Shown one piece after another: positions 1-9,898 of a DNA stretch of 61,314 nucleotides. Every line of letters begins with the position of its first letter. Positions within the stretch are counted from its first letter, which is position 1. Both the position numbers and the translations under genes were made by a program. Under the pieces are notes generated by a model. It was not told the DNA's origin. It did no database searches and worked only from the letters and a program-made list of their open reading frames with translations. Source of the stretch: Pseudomonadales bacterium (GTDB taxonomy: Bacteria > Pseudomonadota > Gammaproteobacteria > Pseudomonadales > Pseudohongiellaceae); assembly GCA_023254735.1 (NCBI GenBank), contig JALRKV010000063.1, forward strand, positions 1 to 61,314, given 5' to 3'.

Positions 1-124
1 CGACGCGTCGCAGGAATTTTCGCGCGGACTCCCTCTTCCCTTGAAAATAGTCACCCCCGCACCTATATTCCCTCGGTCTGCGTGCGAAGGCACTCTCTGC
101 TCAACAGAAAAAGGAAGGCAAGCG

Positions 125-1060
125 ATGATTGAGATCACTCATCTAAGCAAACAGTTCGAGCAATTTACCGCCGTCGATGACCTCAGCTTTAAGGTTGCAG
201 AAGGCGAAGTGCTCGGGTTTCTCGGTCCAAATGGCGCTGGGAAATCGACAACGATGAAGATTATTACCGGCTTTCTCGCCCCAACCTCAGGCTCGGTAAC
301 GGTCGATGGCCACAATCTAGCAACAGACGCACTCGCTGCAAAGGCGCTGATGGGCTATCTGCCCGAAGGCGCGCCGTCATATGGTGATATGACGACACTC
401 GATTTTCTCCGCTTTGTGGGTGAGGTTCGTGGCTACCGCGGCGATGAGCTCGTTAAGCGCGTCGGGCGTGTGCTCGCAGAGGTCGAGCTCGAGAAGGTCG
501 CCTTGCAGAAAATCGAAACGCTGTCTAAGGGGTTTAAACGCAGGGTCGGCCTCGCACAGGCGATTATGCACGACCCAAAGGTGCTGATTCTTGATGAGCC
601 AACCGATGGTTTAGACCCAAATCAGAAGCAGCATGTACGCGAACTAATAAAAAATCTTGCCCGCGATAAAATCGTGATCATCTCCACTCATATACTCGAA
701 GAGGTATCCGCGGTTTGTACTCGCGCGGTGATCATCACCCAGGGTCGATTAGTCGCCGACGGAACGCCCGCTGAGCTCGAAGCGAGCTCCAAATATCACC
801 AAGCCGTGAGTCTGCGCTTGGCGCAGCACACTGACGTGAGCGCCCATCTCGACTCGCTCTCGGATGTCGCAGGCATCGAGATTGACGCCGAGGATGCGCT
901 CAGCATGCGCATATTGGCACGTCCTGGTAAGTCGATTTACGGTCAGGTCGCAACCCTCGCGCAGGAACAAAACTGGCCGGTTGCGGAAATGACAGTGGCC
1001 CGTGGACAGCTAGAGGATGTTTTCAAACAAGTAACCGCAGGAGGAGCACGCCGTGGGTAA
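125..1060 (+). CDS. ABC transporter ATP-binding protein, GldA/ABC-2 type
   Basis: Cytoplasmic ATPase of an ABC-2 type exporter, 311 aa. Walker A GPNGAGKST is at residues 34-42, followed by an LSKGFKRRVGLAQ signature, Walker B ILDEPTDGLD and a switch His in ISTHILEE. A family-typical C-terminal extension of about 90 residues follows the nucleotide-binding domain. I chose the ATG at 125, behind AAGGAAGGCAAGCG, over an in-frame start at 41 because the protein then begins at the domain edge. It overlaps the permease gene by 8 bases and heads a three-gene set (ATPase, permease, auxiliary protein) resembling gldA-gldF-gldG. In Bacteroidetes Gld genes serve gliding. In proteobacteria the exported substrate of such sets is unknown, so none is claimed. 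Confidence 0.9.
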   Translation: MIEITHLSKQFEQFTAVDDLSFKVAEGEVLGFLGPNGAGKSTTMKIITGFLAPTSGSVTVDGHNLATDALAAKALMGYLPEGAPSYGDMTTLDFLRFVGEVRGYRGDELVKRVGRVLAEVELEKVALQKIETLSKGFKRRVGLAQAIMHDPKVLILDEPTDGLDPNQKQHVRELIKNLARDKIVIISTHILEEVSAVCTRAVIITQGRLVADGTPAELEASSKYHQAVSLRLAQHTDVSAHLDSLSDVAGIEIDAEDALSMRILARPGKSIYGQVATLAQEQNWPVAEMTVARGQLEDVFKQVTAGGARRG

Positions 1061-1787
1061 TCTCAGCGTTATCTTCAAACGCGAGCTAGCAAGCTATTTT
1101 GCGACACCGCTCGCGTACATTTTTATTGTTATTTTTCTGATTACAAATGGCATTTTCACGTTTGAACTCGGCGGATTCTATTTGCGTGGACAGGCCGATT
1201 TATTGCCGTTTTTTAGTTTTCATCCTTGGCTTTACCTGTTCATGGTTCCTGCCATCGCGATGACACTGTGGGCTGACGAGCGCAAAACCGGCACGATCGA
1301 ATTGTTGCTGACGCTCCCAGTGCGCCTCAAAGATGCAGTGCTCGGAAAATTCCTCGCCGCGTGGGCACTAATGGGAATTGCGCTCGCGCTCACGTTTCCC
1401 ATTTGGATTACAGTCAATTACCTCGGTGATCCTGATAACGGCGTGATAGTAGCGGCTTACCTCGGCAGTTGGTTTATGGCCGGTGGCTTTTTAGCTATTG
1501 GCTCTTGCATGTCAGCGGCGACAAAGAATTCTGTTATTGCGTTTATCTTAACCGTTAGCCTCTGCTTCGTTTTCGTAATTATGGGGTCTCCTATCCTGCT
1601 TGAAGCTTTCCCCGCCTGGGTACCGCAGGTGGTGGTGGATGCCTTCGCGGCGATGGGGTTTTTGACGCATTACGACTCGATCGCCAAGGGCGTATTAGAC
1701 CTTCGCGATTTGCTGTTCTTTGCCGTATTCATCAGCGCTTGGCTTGTTGCGAGCGCTATCGTTATCGAAATTAAGAAAGCAAACTAG
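1053..1787 (+). CDS. ABC-2 type transporter permease, GldF-like
   Basis: Inner-membrane permease, 244 aa, with about six hydrophobic segments. The N-terminus (KRELASYFATPLAYIF) is typical of the ABC-2 permease family partnered with GldA-like ATPases, and the ERKTGTIELLLTLP stretch after the second membrane segment is a family hallmark. The start is GTG at 1053, preceded by GCAGGAGGAGC. The ATPase gene ends at 1060, so translation is probably coupled. It should form the channel with the product of 125-1060. The downstream auxiliary gene starts 13 bases after the stop. Substrate unknown. Confidence 0.88.
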   Translation: MGNLSVIFKRELASYFATPLAYIFIVIFLITNGIFTFELGGFYLRGQADLLPFFSFHPWLYLFMVPAIAMTLWADERKTGTIELLLTLPVRLKDAVLGKFLAAWALMGIALALTFPIWITVNYLGDPDNGVIVAAYLGSWFMAGGFLAIGSCMSAATKNSVIAFILTVSLCFVFVIMGSPILLEAFPAWVPQVVVDAFAAMGFLTHYDSIAKGVLDLRDLLFFAVFISAWLVASAIVIEIKKAN

Positions 1788-1800
1788 GAGGAGACTGCAG

Positions 1801-3777
1801 ATGACTAAAGCTAAGTTTCTATTCTCGGGCACGGGCCTCCTTTCTGTCGCGGTATCGCTACTCATTGCGGTAGGCCTAATTAGCGCATTTCCGAGCGTGC
1901 GCATCGATCTAACCGAGGACGAGTTGTTCTCGCTTGCAGATGGCACCCGCAACATCGTCTCTGGTCTTGAAGAGCCAATTGAGCTCATCTTTTTCTATAG
2001 CGAATCGGCAACGGAGGACCAGCCGCAGATACGCAGCTACGGTACACGCGTGCAGGAGTTGCTCCGCGAGATAGTTATAGCGAGTAACGGCAATCTGTCG
2101 CTTAGAATCGTGGATCCAGAGCCGTTCTCGGAAGAGGAAGACCTTGCAACACAGTATGGAGTTCAGCCTGTCCCCGTTACCCAAGGCGGGCCGGGGATCT
2201 ACTTTGGTCTCGTCGCCGCGCAGCTAGACAACGACCCTGCGCTGCAAGTGTCCGAAACGATGCCGCTGATTCGTCCTGATCAAGAGCAGTTTCTAGAATA
2301 CGAGTTTATGAAGCTGGTTACCCGCGTAGCGAATCCAGATCTACAGGTTATCGGCTTGCTTACGACACTCGACATAGACGGCGGTTTCGATCCTATGACG
2401 GGGCAGGCGACACAGCAGTGGATGATTACCGATTTCATTCGTCAGCTCTATGAGCTGCGCCGCATAGCGACCGAGGCCGAGTCAATCGACGATGATGTCG
2501 ACATACTGATGATTGTGCATCCAGAGGGTCTCTCCGAACAGACGCTCTACGCGATAGATCAGCACGTGATGCGAGGGGGCAAAACGCTTGTCTTCTTAGA
2601 CCCGACCGCTGACTCGATGGTGTCTCGTTCGGCGCGCGGCTCGATGATTCCAGCCGGAATGCGCTCCGATCTACCTGGGTTGCTCGAGGCGTGGGGCGTC
2701 GACTACTCGCCAGACAAAGTGCTTACTGACAACACACTCGCCCTGCGAGTGCAGATGGGCCAGGGTTCGCGCCCGGTTGCGCACATCGGTATGATCGGCG
2801 CGAATCGAACCGCGCTTGCCGAAGACGACATTATTACGCGACGCCTCGAAAATCTAAATCTTTCGTCAGCGGGTGCGTTAGCACCGCGTGAAGGCGCGAC
2901 GACGCGTTTCGAGCCTCTCATTCAGTCGTCGAGCGACGCGATGTTAATGGACGCCTCTCTACTCGAAGATGTTTTGGACCCATCAGTCTTATTCGACGAG
3001 TTTGTTTCGGCAAACGAGCGCTATACAATCGCCGCGCGCATTAGTGGCGTGATCGCGACAGCGTTTCCTGACGGGCGGCCCGTGAGTGCGAGTGCAGAGT
3101 CTGAGGCGACCGAAGATGAAGCTGTCGCGGATGATGCCGGTAGTGAAATCGAGAGTAGCGAAGAGGAGAGTACCGAGATCGATCCACTGCAGGGACATCT
3201 CGCTCAGACCGACGGCGAGACAAACATTCTAATCTTTGCCGACACCGACGTTCTGACCGACCGTCTGTGGGTACAGGTCGCGCAGTTCTTAGGGCAAAGA
3301 ATTCCCCAGCCCTATGCCAATAACGGAGATTTCGTTATTAATGCGCTCGACAATCTCAGCGGCGGCGCCGACCTTGTGAGTATCCGCAGCCGAGGTCGTT
3401 ATTCTCGACCCTTTGAGCGCGTTGTTAAAATGCAGCGCGAGGCTGACGATCGCCTGCGCACCGAAGAGGCAGCGCTGCTAGAGAGACTCGCTGCAACCGA
3501 AGAGCAGTTGGCTGCGCTGAACACGGGTGAGAATGGCCAACCACTGGGTCAGCTAACACCCGAAATTCAGGCTGAAATAGATCGATTCAACGCTGAGTTG
3601 CTCGACACTCGCCGTAGCCTCCGCGACGTGCAGTTTCAGCTTACAGCTGATATCGAAGAGTTAGGCTCTAACCTGAAATGGTTTAACACCGCAGCGATTC
3701 CGATGTTGCTTACCGTGTTAGCCCTGTTTATTAGTTTGACACGCGCGCAGCGTCGCCGCGCGGCGGCTCTGCGTTAA
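1801..3777 (+). CDS. Gldg-family ABC transporter auxiliary protein
   Basis: A 658 aa protein of the GldG/ABC-transport auxiliary family (DUF4350-like extracytoplasmic fold). It has an N-terminal membrane anchor (about residues 10-33) followed by the family hallmark RIDLTEDELFSLADGT. A long periplasmic part ends in a predicted coiled coil (about 550-620), a second membrane segment (WFNTAAIPMLLTVLALF) and a basic C-tail. Around residues 425-470 lies a very acidic, low-complexity insert rich in Glu, Asp and Ser. The ATG at 1801 has an AGGAGGAG ribosome site; an in-frame upstream start at 1720 would lie inside the permease gene and is unlikely. The last bases overlap the 3' end of the convergent histidine kinase gene by 4 bp. 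Confidence 0.85.
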   Translation: MTKAKFLFSGTGLLSVAVSLLIAVGLISAFPSVRIDLTEDELFSLADGTRNIVSGLEEPIELIFFYSESATEDQPQIRSYGTRVQELLREIVIASNGNLSLRIVDPEPFSEEEDLATQYGVQPVPVTQGGPGIYFGLVAAQLDNDPALQVSETMPLIRPDQEQFLEYEFMKLVTRVANPDLQVIGLLTTLDIDGGFDPMTGQATQQWMITDFIRQLYELRRIATEAESIDDDVDILMIVHPEGLSEQTLYAIDQHVMRGGKTLVFLDPTADSMVSRSARGSMIPAGMRSDLPGLLEAWGVDYSPDKVLTDNTLALRVQMGQGSRPVAHIGMIGANRTALAEDDIITRRLENLNLSSAGALAPREGATTRFEPLIQSSSDAMLMDASLLEDVLDPSVLFDEFVSANERYTIAARISGVIATAFPDGRPVSASAESEATEDEAVADDAGSEIESSEEESTEIDPLQGHLAQTDGETNILIFADTDVLTDRLWVQVAQFLGQRIPQPYANNGDFVINALDNLSGGADLVSIRSRGRYSRPFERVVKMQREADDRLRTEEAALLERLAATEEQLAALNTGENGQPLGQLTPEIQAEIDRFNAELLDTRRSLRDVQFQLTADIEELGSNLKWFNTAAIPMLLTVLALFISLTRAQRRRAAALR

Positions 3778-5099
3778 TCCGACTCGCTCTGGGTTGGCCT
3801 TTGCAGCACTCGCACACTGATGCGAGTGCCCTTGCCGAGCTCGCTCTTGATCTCGAGCGAGCCGCCATGGGCCTGAGCGATAAGGCGGCAAAGATAGAGC
3901 CCAAGGCCAAAGCCGCCCGTGTTTCGCTGCCTCGAACTGTCTGCGCGGTAGAACGGTTCGCAGACCTGCTCGATATGCTCCGGCCCAATCCCCTCGCCTT
4001 GATCTTCGACTATGAGAGTTGCACTGGCTTCGTGAAAAATCACCTCGACGCGAAGAGGATTATCCCGTCCGTGTCTAATGGCATTATTAAGCAGATTCGT
4101 CAGTAGCAGGCGGATACGTAATTTGTCGATAAAAAATTCTCGATCCTCAGGCGGCAGCACAATCTCGAGCCCGCCTTCGTAGCTAAAATATTGGTCAACA
4201 ACAGACTCAACAAACTCCGCAAGCTGCACCGGTTCGGCTGAGAGCGCGGTGTGTTCGTCGTTGAGTCGTTCGGCTTCGATGAGGTCGCTAATTAAGTGAT
4301 CTATCTCGTCGATGTCTTCGCGCAGATTCTGCTTTTCAAGACTGTCAGGCATGAATTCAAGGCGTAGCTTCGCCTTGGTGAGCGGCGTGCGTAATTCGTG
4401 ACTAATGGCGAGTAGAAGCTGGCGTTTCGCTTCGAGCATCGACTGCAGCGAGTCGGCCATGTGATTGATACTGTCGGTCAGCGCGCCCAACTCATCTTGG
4501 CGCTCATTGTGCACGCGATAACTCAGGTCTCCGCGACGGATTCGTTCGGCGCCTCGCCGCAGCATGCGCACGGGGTCAAGCAGGCGATTGACCATAAAAT
4601 AGTTAACGAAAAGCACGAAACCTGCGAGAGCAAGGCCGATGTAGAGCACAGCTAAGTTTGCCGCGCTGTCGTCTAGCGAGCGCTGGTAGAGGTAAAAATC
4701 ATAGCCATCGCGGCGTACGACAATCATGTCCTCATTGTCGCTTGAGCGAATCTCAGCATCGTCGGTAAGTGTTCTAACGAACGTCGAATCGTCGAGGTTT
4801 AGTCGATTATCGCCGTCCGAACTCCAGCGCATGATCGGGTTGCGGATGTTGATGCTCCAGTCGAGTTCCGCCGCAAGTCGCATCGCGTTGCTCAGATTGG
4901 GCGGCGTACCAATGTCCTCGATGATGGATTCGACGTTGCGCGCGAAAAAATCTGGAATAGTTTCTATCGCACCGCTGTCGCGAGTGACGGTCTGAATAGA
5001 CACGGATATGATAATGAAAAACATTAACACCGTGACGCTGAAAATCGCCAGCAAGCGCAGGAAGAGAGAGTAGCGTATTGTTTGCAGTAAGGCTGCCAC
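3774..5099 (-). CDS. sensor histidine kinase (HAMP, HisKA, HATPase)
   Basis: Membrane sensor kinase, 441 aa, resembling RstB/CpxA-type kinases. TM1 is at about residues 13-37, a periplasmic sensor of about 110 residues follows, TM2 is at about 149-170, then a HAMP linker. The phosphoacceptor His234 sits in AISHELRTPL. The ATPase domain shows an N box (LLTNLLNNAIRHG), G1 (VEDQGEGIG) and G2 (GGFGLGLYLC). It lies 5 bases downstream of the response regulator gene on the same strand, so the two form an operon and surely a cognate pair. The periplasmic domain gives no hint of the signal. Its 3' end overlaps the Gld-type auxiliary gene by 4 bases. Confidence 0.92.
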   Translation of the reverse strand: MAALLQTIRYSLFLRLLAIFSVTVLMFFIIISVSIQTVTRDSGAIETIPDFFARNVESIIEDIGTPPNLSNAMRLAAELDWSINIRNPIMRWSSDGDNRLNLDDSTFVRTLTDDAEIRSSDNEDMIVVRRDGYDFYLYQRSLDDSAANLAVLYIGLALAGFVLFVNYFMVNRLLDPVRMLRRGAERIRRGDLSYRVHNERQDELGALTDSINHMADSLQSMLEAKRQLLLAISHELRTPLTKAKLRLEFMPDSLEKQNLREDIDEIDHLISDLIEAERLNDEHTALSAEPVQLAEFVESVVDQYFSYEGGLEIVLPPEDREFFIDKLRIRLLLTNLLNNAIRHGRDNPLRVEVIFHEASATLIVEDQGEGIGPEHIEQVCEPFYRADSSRQRNTGGFGLGLYLCRLIAQAHGGSLEIKSELGKGTRISVRVLQRPTQSESD

Positions 5100-5104
5100 G
5101 GTGG

Positions 5105-5803
5105 TTAGCGCTGCTCGCCAATAAACGTGTAACCGCGGCCCCAGACTGTCTTGATAAAGCGAGGCGTCTTAGACGTATCGCCGAGCTTGTGACGCAGGCG
5201 ACTAACGAGGGTATCAACTGCGCGGGAGAAAAGCTCAGCATCAATGCCGCGAAGGCGGTTCATCAGTTCGTCGCGTGTAAATGTTTTGTTCGGATACTGC
5301 ATAAATAAAATCAGCAGTTCGTATTCCATGGTCGTCAGATCGAGGACGACCTGGTCGAGTTTGACTTCGCGTCTCGAGAGGTCAACGTCGATTCCGTTGA
5401 TCGGCTTGATATCCCGCATCGAGGCATCGTCGCCACTTCGGCGGAGGATGTTGTGGATGCGCGCGACGAGTTCCCGTGGCTCGAAAGGCTTCGGAAGGTA
5501 GTCATCAGCGCCAAGCTCTAAACCGACGATGCGGTCGGTGACTTCGGCATGAGCGGTTAGCATCAAAATGGGTAGCTGACCGTAGATGGACGATTTAGCG
5601 CGGATCTCTCGGCATACCTCGAAGCCATCTTTCTCCGGCAACATCACGTCGAGAATAAGAAGGTCTGGTTTGAGCTTCTTAATCATCTCCAAGCCTTTGC
5701 TTGGTGCTAGCGCAACGTGTGCCTGCATTTCATAGCGGGCGAGATATTGAGTAAGCAAATCCCCAAGGTTCTCGTCGTCGTCGATGATAAGTATTTGTTT
5801 CAT
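5105..5803 (-). CDS. OmpR-family response regulator
   Basis: DNA-binding response regulator, 232 aa from ATG at 5803. The receiver domain begins MKQILIIDDDE. The phosphoacceptor is Asp52 in LLILDVMLPEKDG, with conserved Thr in LMLTAHAE and Lys in YLPKPFEP. A winged-helix trans_reg_C domain follows, ending in KTVWGRGYTFIGEQR, typical of OmpR/RstA/CpxR. A GTG at 5815 would add four residues before the family's usual start, so the ATG is preferred. It is the first gene of the two-component operon. No target genes can be read from the sequence; the convergent Gld-type transporter is only a positional candidate. Confidence 0.93.
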   Translation of the reverse strand: MKQILIIDDDENLGDLLTQYLARYEMQAHVALAPSKGLEMIKKLKPDLLILDVMLPEKDGFEVCREIRAKSSIYGQLPILMLTAHAEVTDRIVGLELGADDYLPKPFEPRELVARIHNILRRSGDDASMRDIKPINGIDVDLSRREVKLDQVVLDLTTMEYELLILFMQYPNKTFTRDELMNRLRGIDAELFSRAVDTLVSRLRHKLGDTSKTPRFIKTVWGRGYTFIGEQR

Positions 5804-6060
5804 CTTATGTTCCACTTGTCACAGGCCTCGAAATGAGGCGACTGAGCGACGTAACTGCGGCACGCCTTGCCGCAAGTCCAAGCCATTTTGGGTCGCTTTT
5901 GGTGAAGCCTGCATAGTACGAATTCGGCTTGCCTAAATCAATTGTGTAGTATGATGACCAACAATCAGAGGCATCCACACCCTGTCGATAAACTCCACCG
6001 TGAAGACCGTCAACCCAAGCGTCGTAATTAAGCCTTAAAGCAATCCCTCGAAATGCCTCT

Positions 6061-7971
6061 ATGATCTCTCTCAATAATATTACCCTCATGCGCGGCACCC
6101 AGACGCTTATTCGAGAAGCGAGCGTCCTGCTGTCGAGTGGTCAGCGGACGGGTATCATCGGTCGCAATGGCTCTGGGAAAACTAGTCTTTTTAAAGCGCT
6201 CGCGGGCGAGATCCAGCTCGAACAGGGCGAGATAGAGATGCCCAACGGGCTGCGCACCGTATCGATGGCGCAGGAGACGCCAGCCAGTGATCGAACCGCG
6301 CTAGAGTTCGTCATAGATTCGCATGCCGAGTTCAGAGACCTTGAGAGAAAAATCCAAGCAGCCGAGGAAGGACATAACGACGCGCTTTTGGTGCGACTGC
6401 ATGCAGAGATGGAGGAGCTTGGCGCTTACGATATTAAGAATAAAGCCGAGCAGTTGCTGTCTGGACTCGGCTTTGACACCGCGCAATTTTCTAGCACGGT
6501 AGGCGAGTTTTCCGGCGGTTGGCGAGTGCGCTTGAATCTTGCCGCCGCGCTTATGCGCCCATCCGATCTGCTCATGCTCGACGAACCGACAAACCACCTA
6601 GACCTCGAGGCAACCGTCTGGTTAGAGCAGTGGCTGCGCAGCTACCGCGGCACTATTCTGGTCATCTCCCACGACCGTACCTTTCTCGATGCGGTAATCG
6701 ATCATGTGATAAGTCTGGAAGGGGGTTCGCTCGCCCTTTACCGCGGTAACTACAGTGCCTACGAGCGCCAGCGCGCCGAGCGCATGGCCCTGCAAGCTGC
6801 GCTTTATGAGAAACAGCAGCGCAGGCGCGGCGAGATAGAGGATTTCGTTCGGCGTTTTAAAGCAAAGGCTAGTAAGGCCAGACAGGCACAAAGTCGACTC
6901 AAAGAGCTCGATCGGATGCAGGACATCGCACCCGCCCATGCTGATTCTCCGTTTCGTTTTTCGTTCCCCGCTGTTGAAACCGATAGCGGCTACCTCATGC
7001 AGATCAACAAGCTGGCGTTTGGTTTCGATAAACCCTTGGTCGATCAGGTGACGTTTTCGATACGTGGCGATTCGCGATTTGGTCTGCTCGGCTTCAATGG
7101 CAGCGGCAAGTCGACGCTGCTGAAAGTTCTCTCCGGCTCACTTAAACAAATGGCAGGGGAGATGATCGCGGCAAAGAAGCTTCGCATCGGCTACTTCGCC
7201 CAGCACCAAGTTGATGAGTTAGACCAAACGGCCACACCGGTTGCGACCATTCAGGCGCTTGCGAAAAAAGATCCGACGCTCAAGGCGACAGAGCAGGTTA
7301 TTCGCGACTATCTTGGCGGTTTTGATTTTCGCGGTAGCCGCGTCGATGAGTGTATCGAGCATTTTTCGGGCGGAGAGAAGGCGCGACTCGCGCTGGCGAA
7401 GGTTGCCTGGGAGCGTCCGAATCTACTGCTGCTCGATGAACCAACGAACCATCTGGACCTAGAGATGGTGCATGCGCTGACCGTCGCGTTGCAGGAGTTC
7501 GAAGGCGCGGTAGTCATCGTTTCCCACGATCGTCATCTGCTCGCCAATACTGTTGACGAATTTTTCTCGATCCATAAAGGCCATTTCGCCGAATTCGATG
7601 GCGACCTCGCCGACTATGAGCGCTGGCTTGCTCGCTATAGCGAACAGTCTTCGACGAAGCCAACGGACAACAGCCCGTTAGTCGACAATAGTGCTGCCGA
7701 TAAGAAAGCACAGAGGCAGCAGGCTGCGGCTCGAAGGGAGCAGTTAGCTCCGCTGCGAAAACAGGTTAAGGCGCTCGAGACTGAGATGGAGAAATTGCAG
7801 TCGCGTCTTGCAAAGATCGAGGACGAATTAGGCGACGAGGCTATTTACGCCGAACACAATAAGGCCAAGCTCGCCGAGCGAGTCAAAGAGCAGGGCAGCC
7901 TAAAAGCGCAGCTGGACTCTGTAGAGGAGCAATGGCTCGAGCTGCAAGAAGCGCTAGAGGCAGCGCTCTAG
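6061..7971 (+). CDS. ABC-F family ATPase, YheS-like
   Basis: Soluble twin-ATPase protein of the ABC-F class, 636 aa, with no membrane segments. Walker A motifs are GRNGSGKTS (about residue 35) and GFNGSGKST (about 345), with two signatures (FSGGWRVRLNLA and FSGGEKARLALA) and two LLLDEPTNHLDLE Walker B motifs. The interdomain linker (RRRGEIEDFVRRFKAKASKARQ region) is the ribosome-contacting segment of this class. A charged coiled-coil C-terminus (about 545-636) is like that of YheS/Uup. The N-terminus and the VSMAQETPASDRTALEFV stretch fit YheS best. ABC-F proteins bind the ribosomal E site and adjust translation; the role of YheS itself is only partly known. Confidence 0.88.
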   Translation: MISLNNITLMRGTQTLIREASVLLSSGQRTGIIGRNGSGKTSLFKALAGEIQLEQGEIEMPNGLRTVSMAQETPASDRTALEFVIDSHAEFRDLERKIQAAEEGHNDALLVRLHAEMEELGAYDIKNKAEQLLSGLGFDTAQFSSTVGEFSGGWRVRLNLAAALMRPSDLLMLDEPTNHLDLEATVWLEQWLRSYRGTILVISHDRTFLDAVIDHVISLEGGSLALYRGNYSAYERQRAERMALQAALYEKQQRRRGEIEDFVRRFKAKASKARQAQSRLKELDRMQDIAPAHADSPFRFSFPAVETDSGYLMQINKLAFGFDKPLVDQVTFSIRGDSRFGLLGFNGSGKSTLLKVLSGSLKQMAGEMIAAKKLRIGYFAQHQVDELDQTATPVATIQALAKKDPTLKATEQVIRDYLGGFDFRGSRVDECIEHFSGGEKARLALAKVAWERPNLLLLDEPTNHLDLEMVHALTVALQEFEGAVVIVSHDRHLLANTVDEFFSIHKGHFAEFDGDLADYERWLARYSEQSSTKPTDNSPLVDNSAADKKAQRQQAAARREQLAPLRKQVKALETEMEKLQSRLAKIEDELGDEAIYAEHNKAKLAERVKEQGSLKAQLDSVEEQWLELQEALEAAL

Positions 7972-8080
7972 CGGAGTGCGCGTGTATACTGTATGTTTTA
8001 GCGCGCTGCAGTGTGCAGAAGTGTGCAGACGCGAACCGATAAACCGCAAATCAACATACCACAGCGCGACGGACTAAAAC

Positions 8081-9898
8081 TTGGCAGCAGAAATCGAAAA
8101 CAGCGCGGCGTCAGAGCAACAAGCGAATGGTTTCGCCGCGAGCTGGGCGCTGTACAAACGCCTTCTGGCCTATCTAAAACCACAGCTGCCTGCGGTGTTC
8201 ACCAGCATCATCGGCTTTCTCATCTTCGCCGCAACCACCCCACTCGCTGCGGCATGGCTTGGCTGGACTATCGATGCTATCGAGAACAAAGACCTCGACT
8301 GGCGCCTTTATAGCCCGCTTCTCTGCATTGTCATTGCATTCATTCGTGGGGTCGGAGGCTTCCTCGGCGGTTACTCGATCGCGCATGTTGCTAACACGCT
8401 GATTCATCGCATGCGCGGCCAGATTATGCAGCATACCCTCGAGCTTCCCGTTCGTTTCTTCGATCGCTCCGAGCCGGGACGTCTAATCTCAAAAGTGACC
8501 TATGACGTAAATCAGATCACGGGAGCGGTCACTAATGCGGTGACCGTTGTTTTGCGCGAAGGACTCACTGTTATTGGATTGCTCGCCGCGCTTTTCTATG
8601 TGGACTGGCAGCTGAGCCTCGCGTTCTTGCTCATCGCACCAGTCGTCGGGAAGACGGTGTCGATCGCGTCGCGATACTTCCGCCGTTATAGCACCCAGAT
8701 GCAGGACTCGATGGGCGAAGTAACCCAAATCATAAGCGAGTCTATTCGCGGTCATCATGTGGTTAGAACCTTTAACGCGAAAGACGAGGTAAACACCAAG
8801 TTTGCAGCGGCGAGCGAGCGTAATCGTGCGCAGAATATGAAGATGGCGGGCACTGAACTTGTTAGCACACCGCTTATACAGCTCTTGGTCAGCGGCGCCA
8901 TCGCGGGGCTTATCTGGTTTCTCATGGCACCCGAATTCATGCGCGACCGCTCCTCCGGCGACTTCGTTACGTTTCTGACAATGGCTGCCTCACTGGCGAA
9001 ACCCATACGCCAGCTATCGCAAATTAACTCGGTCATCCAGCGCGGACTTTCTGCTGCGTCGAGTATCTTCACTTTACTCGATGAACCCGGTGAGGTTGAT
9101 CTCGGCAAGAAGGAGCTGCCGCGCGAGATCGAAAAAATAGAATTCGACAATGTGCGCTTCACCTATGAACAGGGATCCGACACGCCGCTTGACGAGTTAG
9201 AGAGCGGCGGCGACATGGCTGTCGATGGCGTAAGTTTCGAGGTGGAGGCAGGGCAGACAGTAGCACTAGTCGGAAAATCAGGTAGCGGGAAAACGACGCT
9301 CGTGAGCCTGTTGCCGCGATTCTACGACTGCACCGAAGGCGAGATTCGAATCAACGGCAATGCGTTATCCGATTATTCACTGCAAAGCCTCCGCCATCAG
9401 ATCGCAGTGGTAAGCCAAAAAGTTGTCCTGTTTAGCGGCAGCATACTCGATAACATCGCCTATGCCGCGGCGGAACCAATTGATCGCGACGCGGTAATCG
9501 AGGCTGCGCGTAACGCCCACGCACTCGAATTCATCGATCAATTACCCAATGGCATTGATACGCAAATCGGCGACGATGCGGGCATGCTGTCCGGCGGGCA
9601 GAGGCAGCGAATCGCAATCGCACGTGCGCTTTTCGACGACGCCCCGATCTTGGTTCTCGATGAGGCAACGTCGGCATTAGACTCGGAGTCTGAGCAGCAT
9701 ATCCAAGAGGCCTTGAGTACGCTTATGCGCGGCCGCACCACGTTTGTTATTGCCCATCGACTCTCGACGGTCGAAAGCGCCGATAAAATATTGGTGATGC
9801 AGGACGGCAAGATTATTGAAGCCGGCAGTCATAAGGATTTGCTCGCGCAAGGCGGACACTACGCCTATCTGTACAATATCCAGTTTGCCGAAACCTAG
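8081..9898 (+). CDS. msbA: lipid A export ATP-binding/permease protein MsbA
   Basis: Half-size ABC exporter, 605 aa, that flips core-lipid A across the inner membrane as a homodimer. A six-helix membrane domain (residues about 20-325) is followed by an ATPase domain with Walker A GKSGSGKTT (about 397), signature LSGGQRQRIAIARAL, Walker B ILVLDEATSALD and switch VIAHRLSTV. The reading frame opens with TTG at 8081, just after an in-frame TAA at 8075, and no ATG follows until well inside the membrane domain, so TTG is the likely start. A variable acidic loop precedes the ATPase domain. LPS-core transferases and an LpxL-type acyltransferase nearby support the assignment. A DNA- or drug-exporting paralogue cannot be fully excluded. 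Confidence 0.87.
   Translation: MAAEIENSAASEQQANGFAASWALYKRLLAYLKPQLPAVFTSIIGFLIFAATTPLAAAWLGWTIDAIENKDLDWRLYSPLLCIVIAFIRGVGGFLGGYSIAHVANTLIHRMRGQIMQHTLELPVRFFDRSEPGRLISKVTYDVNQITGAVTNAVTVVLREGLTVIGLLAALFYVDWQLSLAFLLIAPVVGKTVSIASRYFRRYSTQMQDSMGEVTQIISESIRGHHVVRTFNAKDEVNTKFAAASERNRAQNMKMAGTELVSTPLIQLLVSGAIAGLIWFLMAPEFMRDRSSGDFVTFLTMAASLAKPIRQLSQINSVIQRGLSAASSIFTLLDEPGEVDLGKKELPREIEKIEFDNVRFTYEQGSDTPLDELESGGDMAVDGVSFEVEAGQTVALVGKSGSGKTTLVSLLPRFYDCTEGEIRINGNALSDYSLQSLRHQIAVVSQKVVLFSGSILDNIAYAAAEPIDRDAVIEAARNAHALEFIDQLPNGIDTQIGDDAGMLSGGQRQRIAIARALFDDAPILVLDEATSALDSESEQHIQEALSTLMRGRTTFVIAHRLSTVESADKILVMQDGKIIEAGSHKDLLAQGGHYAYLYNIQFAET

Noticed and set aside
5805..6098. 97-codon minus-strand open frame between the response regulator and the ABC-F gene
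   Set aside because: It overlaps the ABC-F start and has no recognisable domain or good ribosome site; the 5804-6060 gap is more likely promoter DNA.
7985..8005. LexA-like half site (TACTGTATG) before msbA
   Set aside because: Only one half of the CTGT-N8-ACAG box is present.
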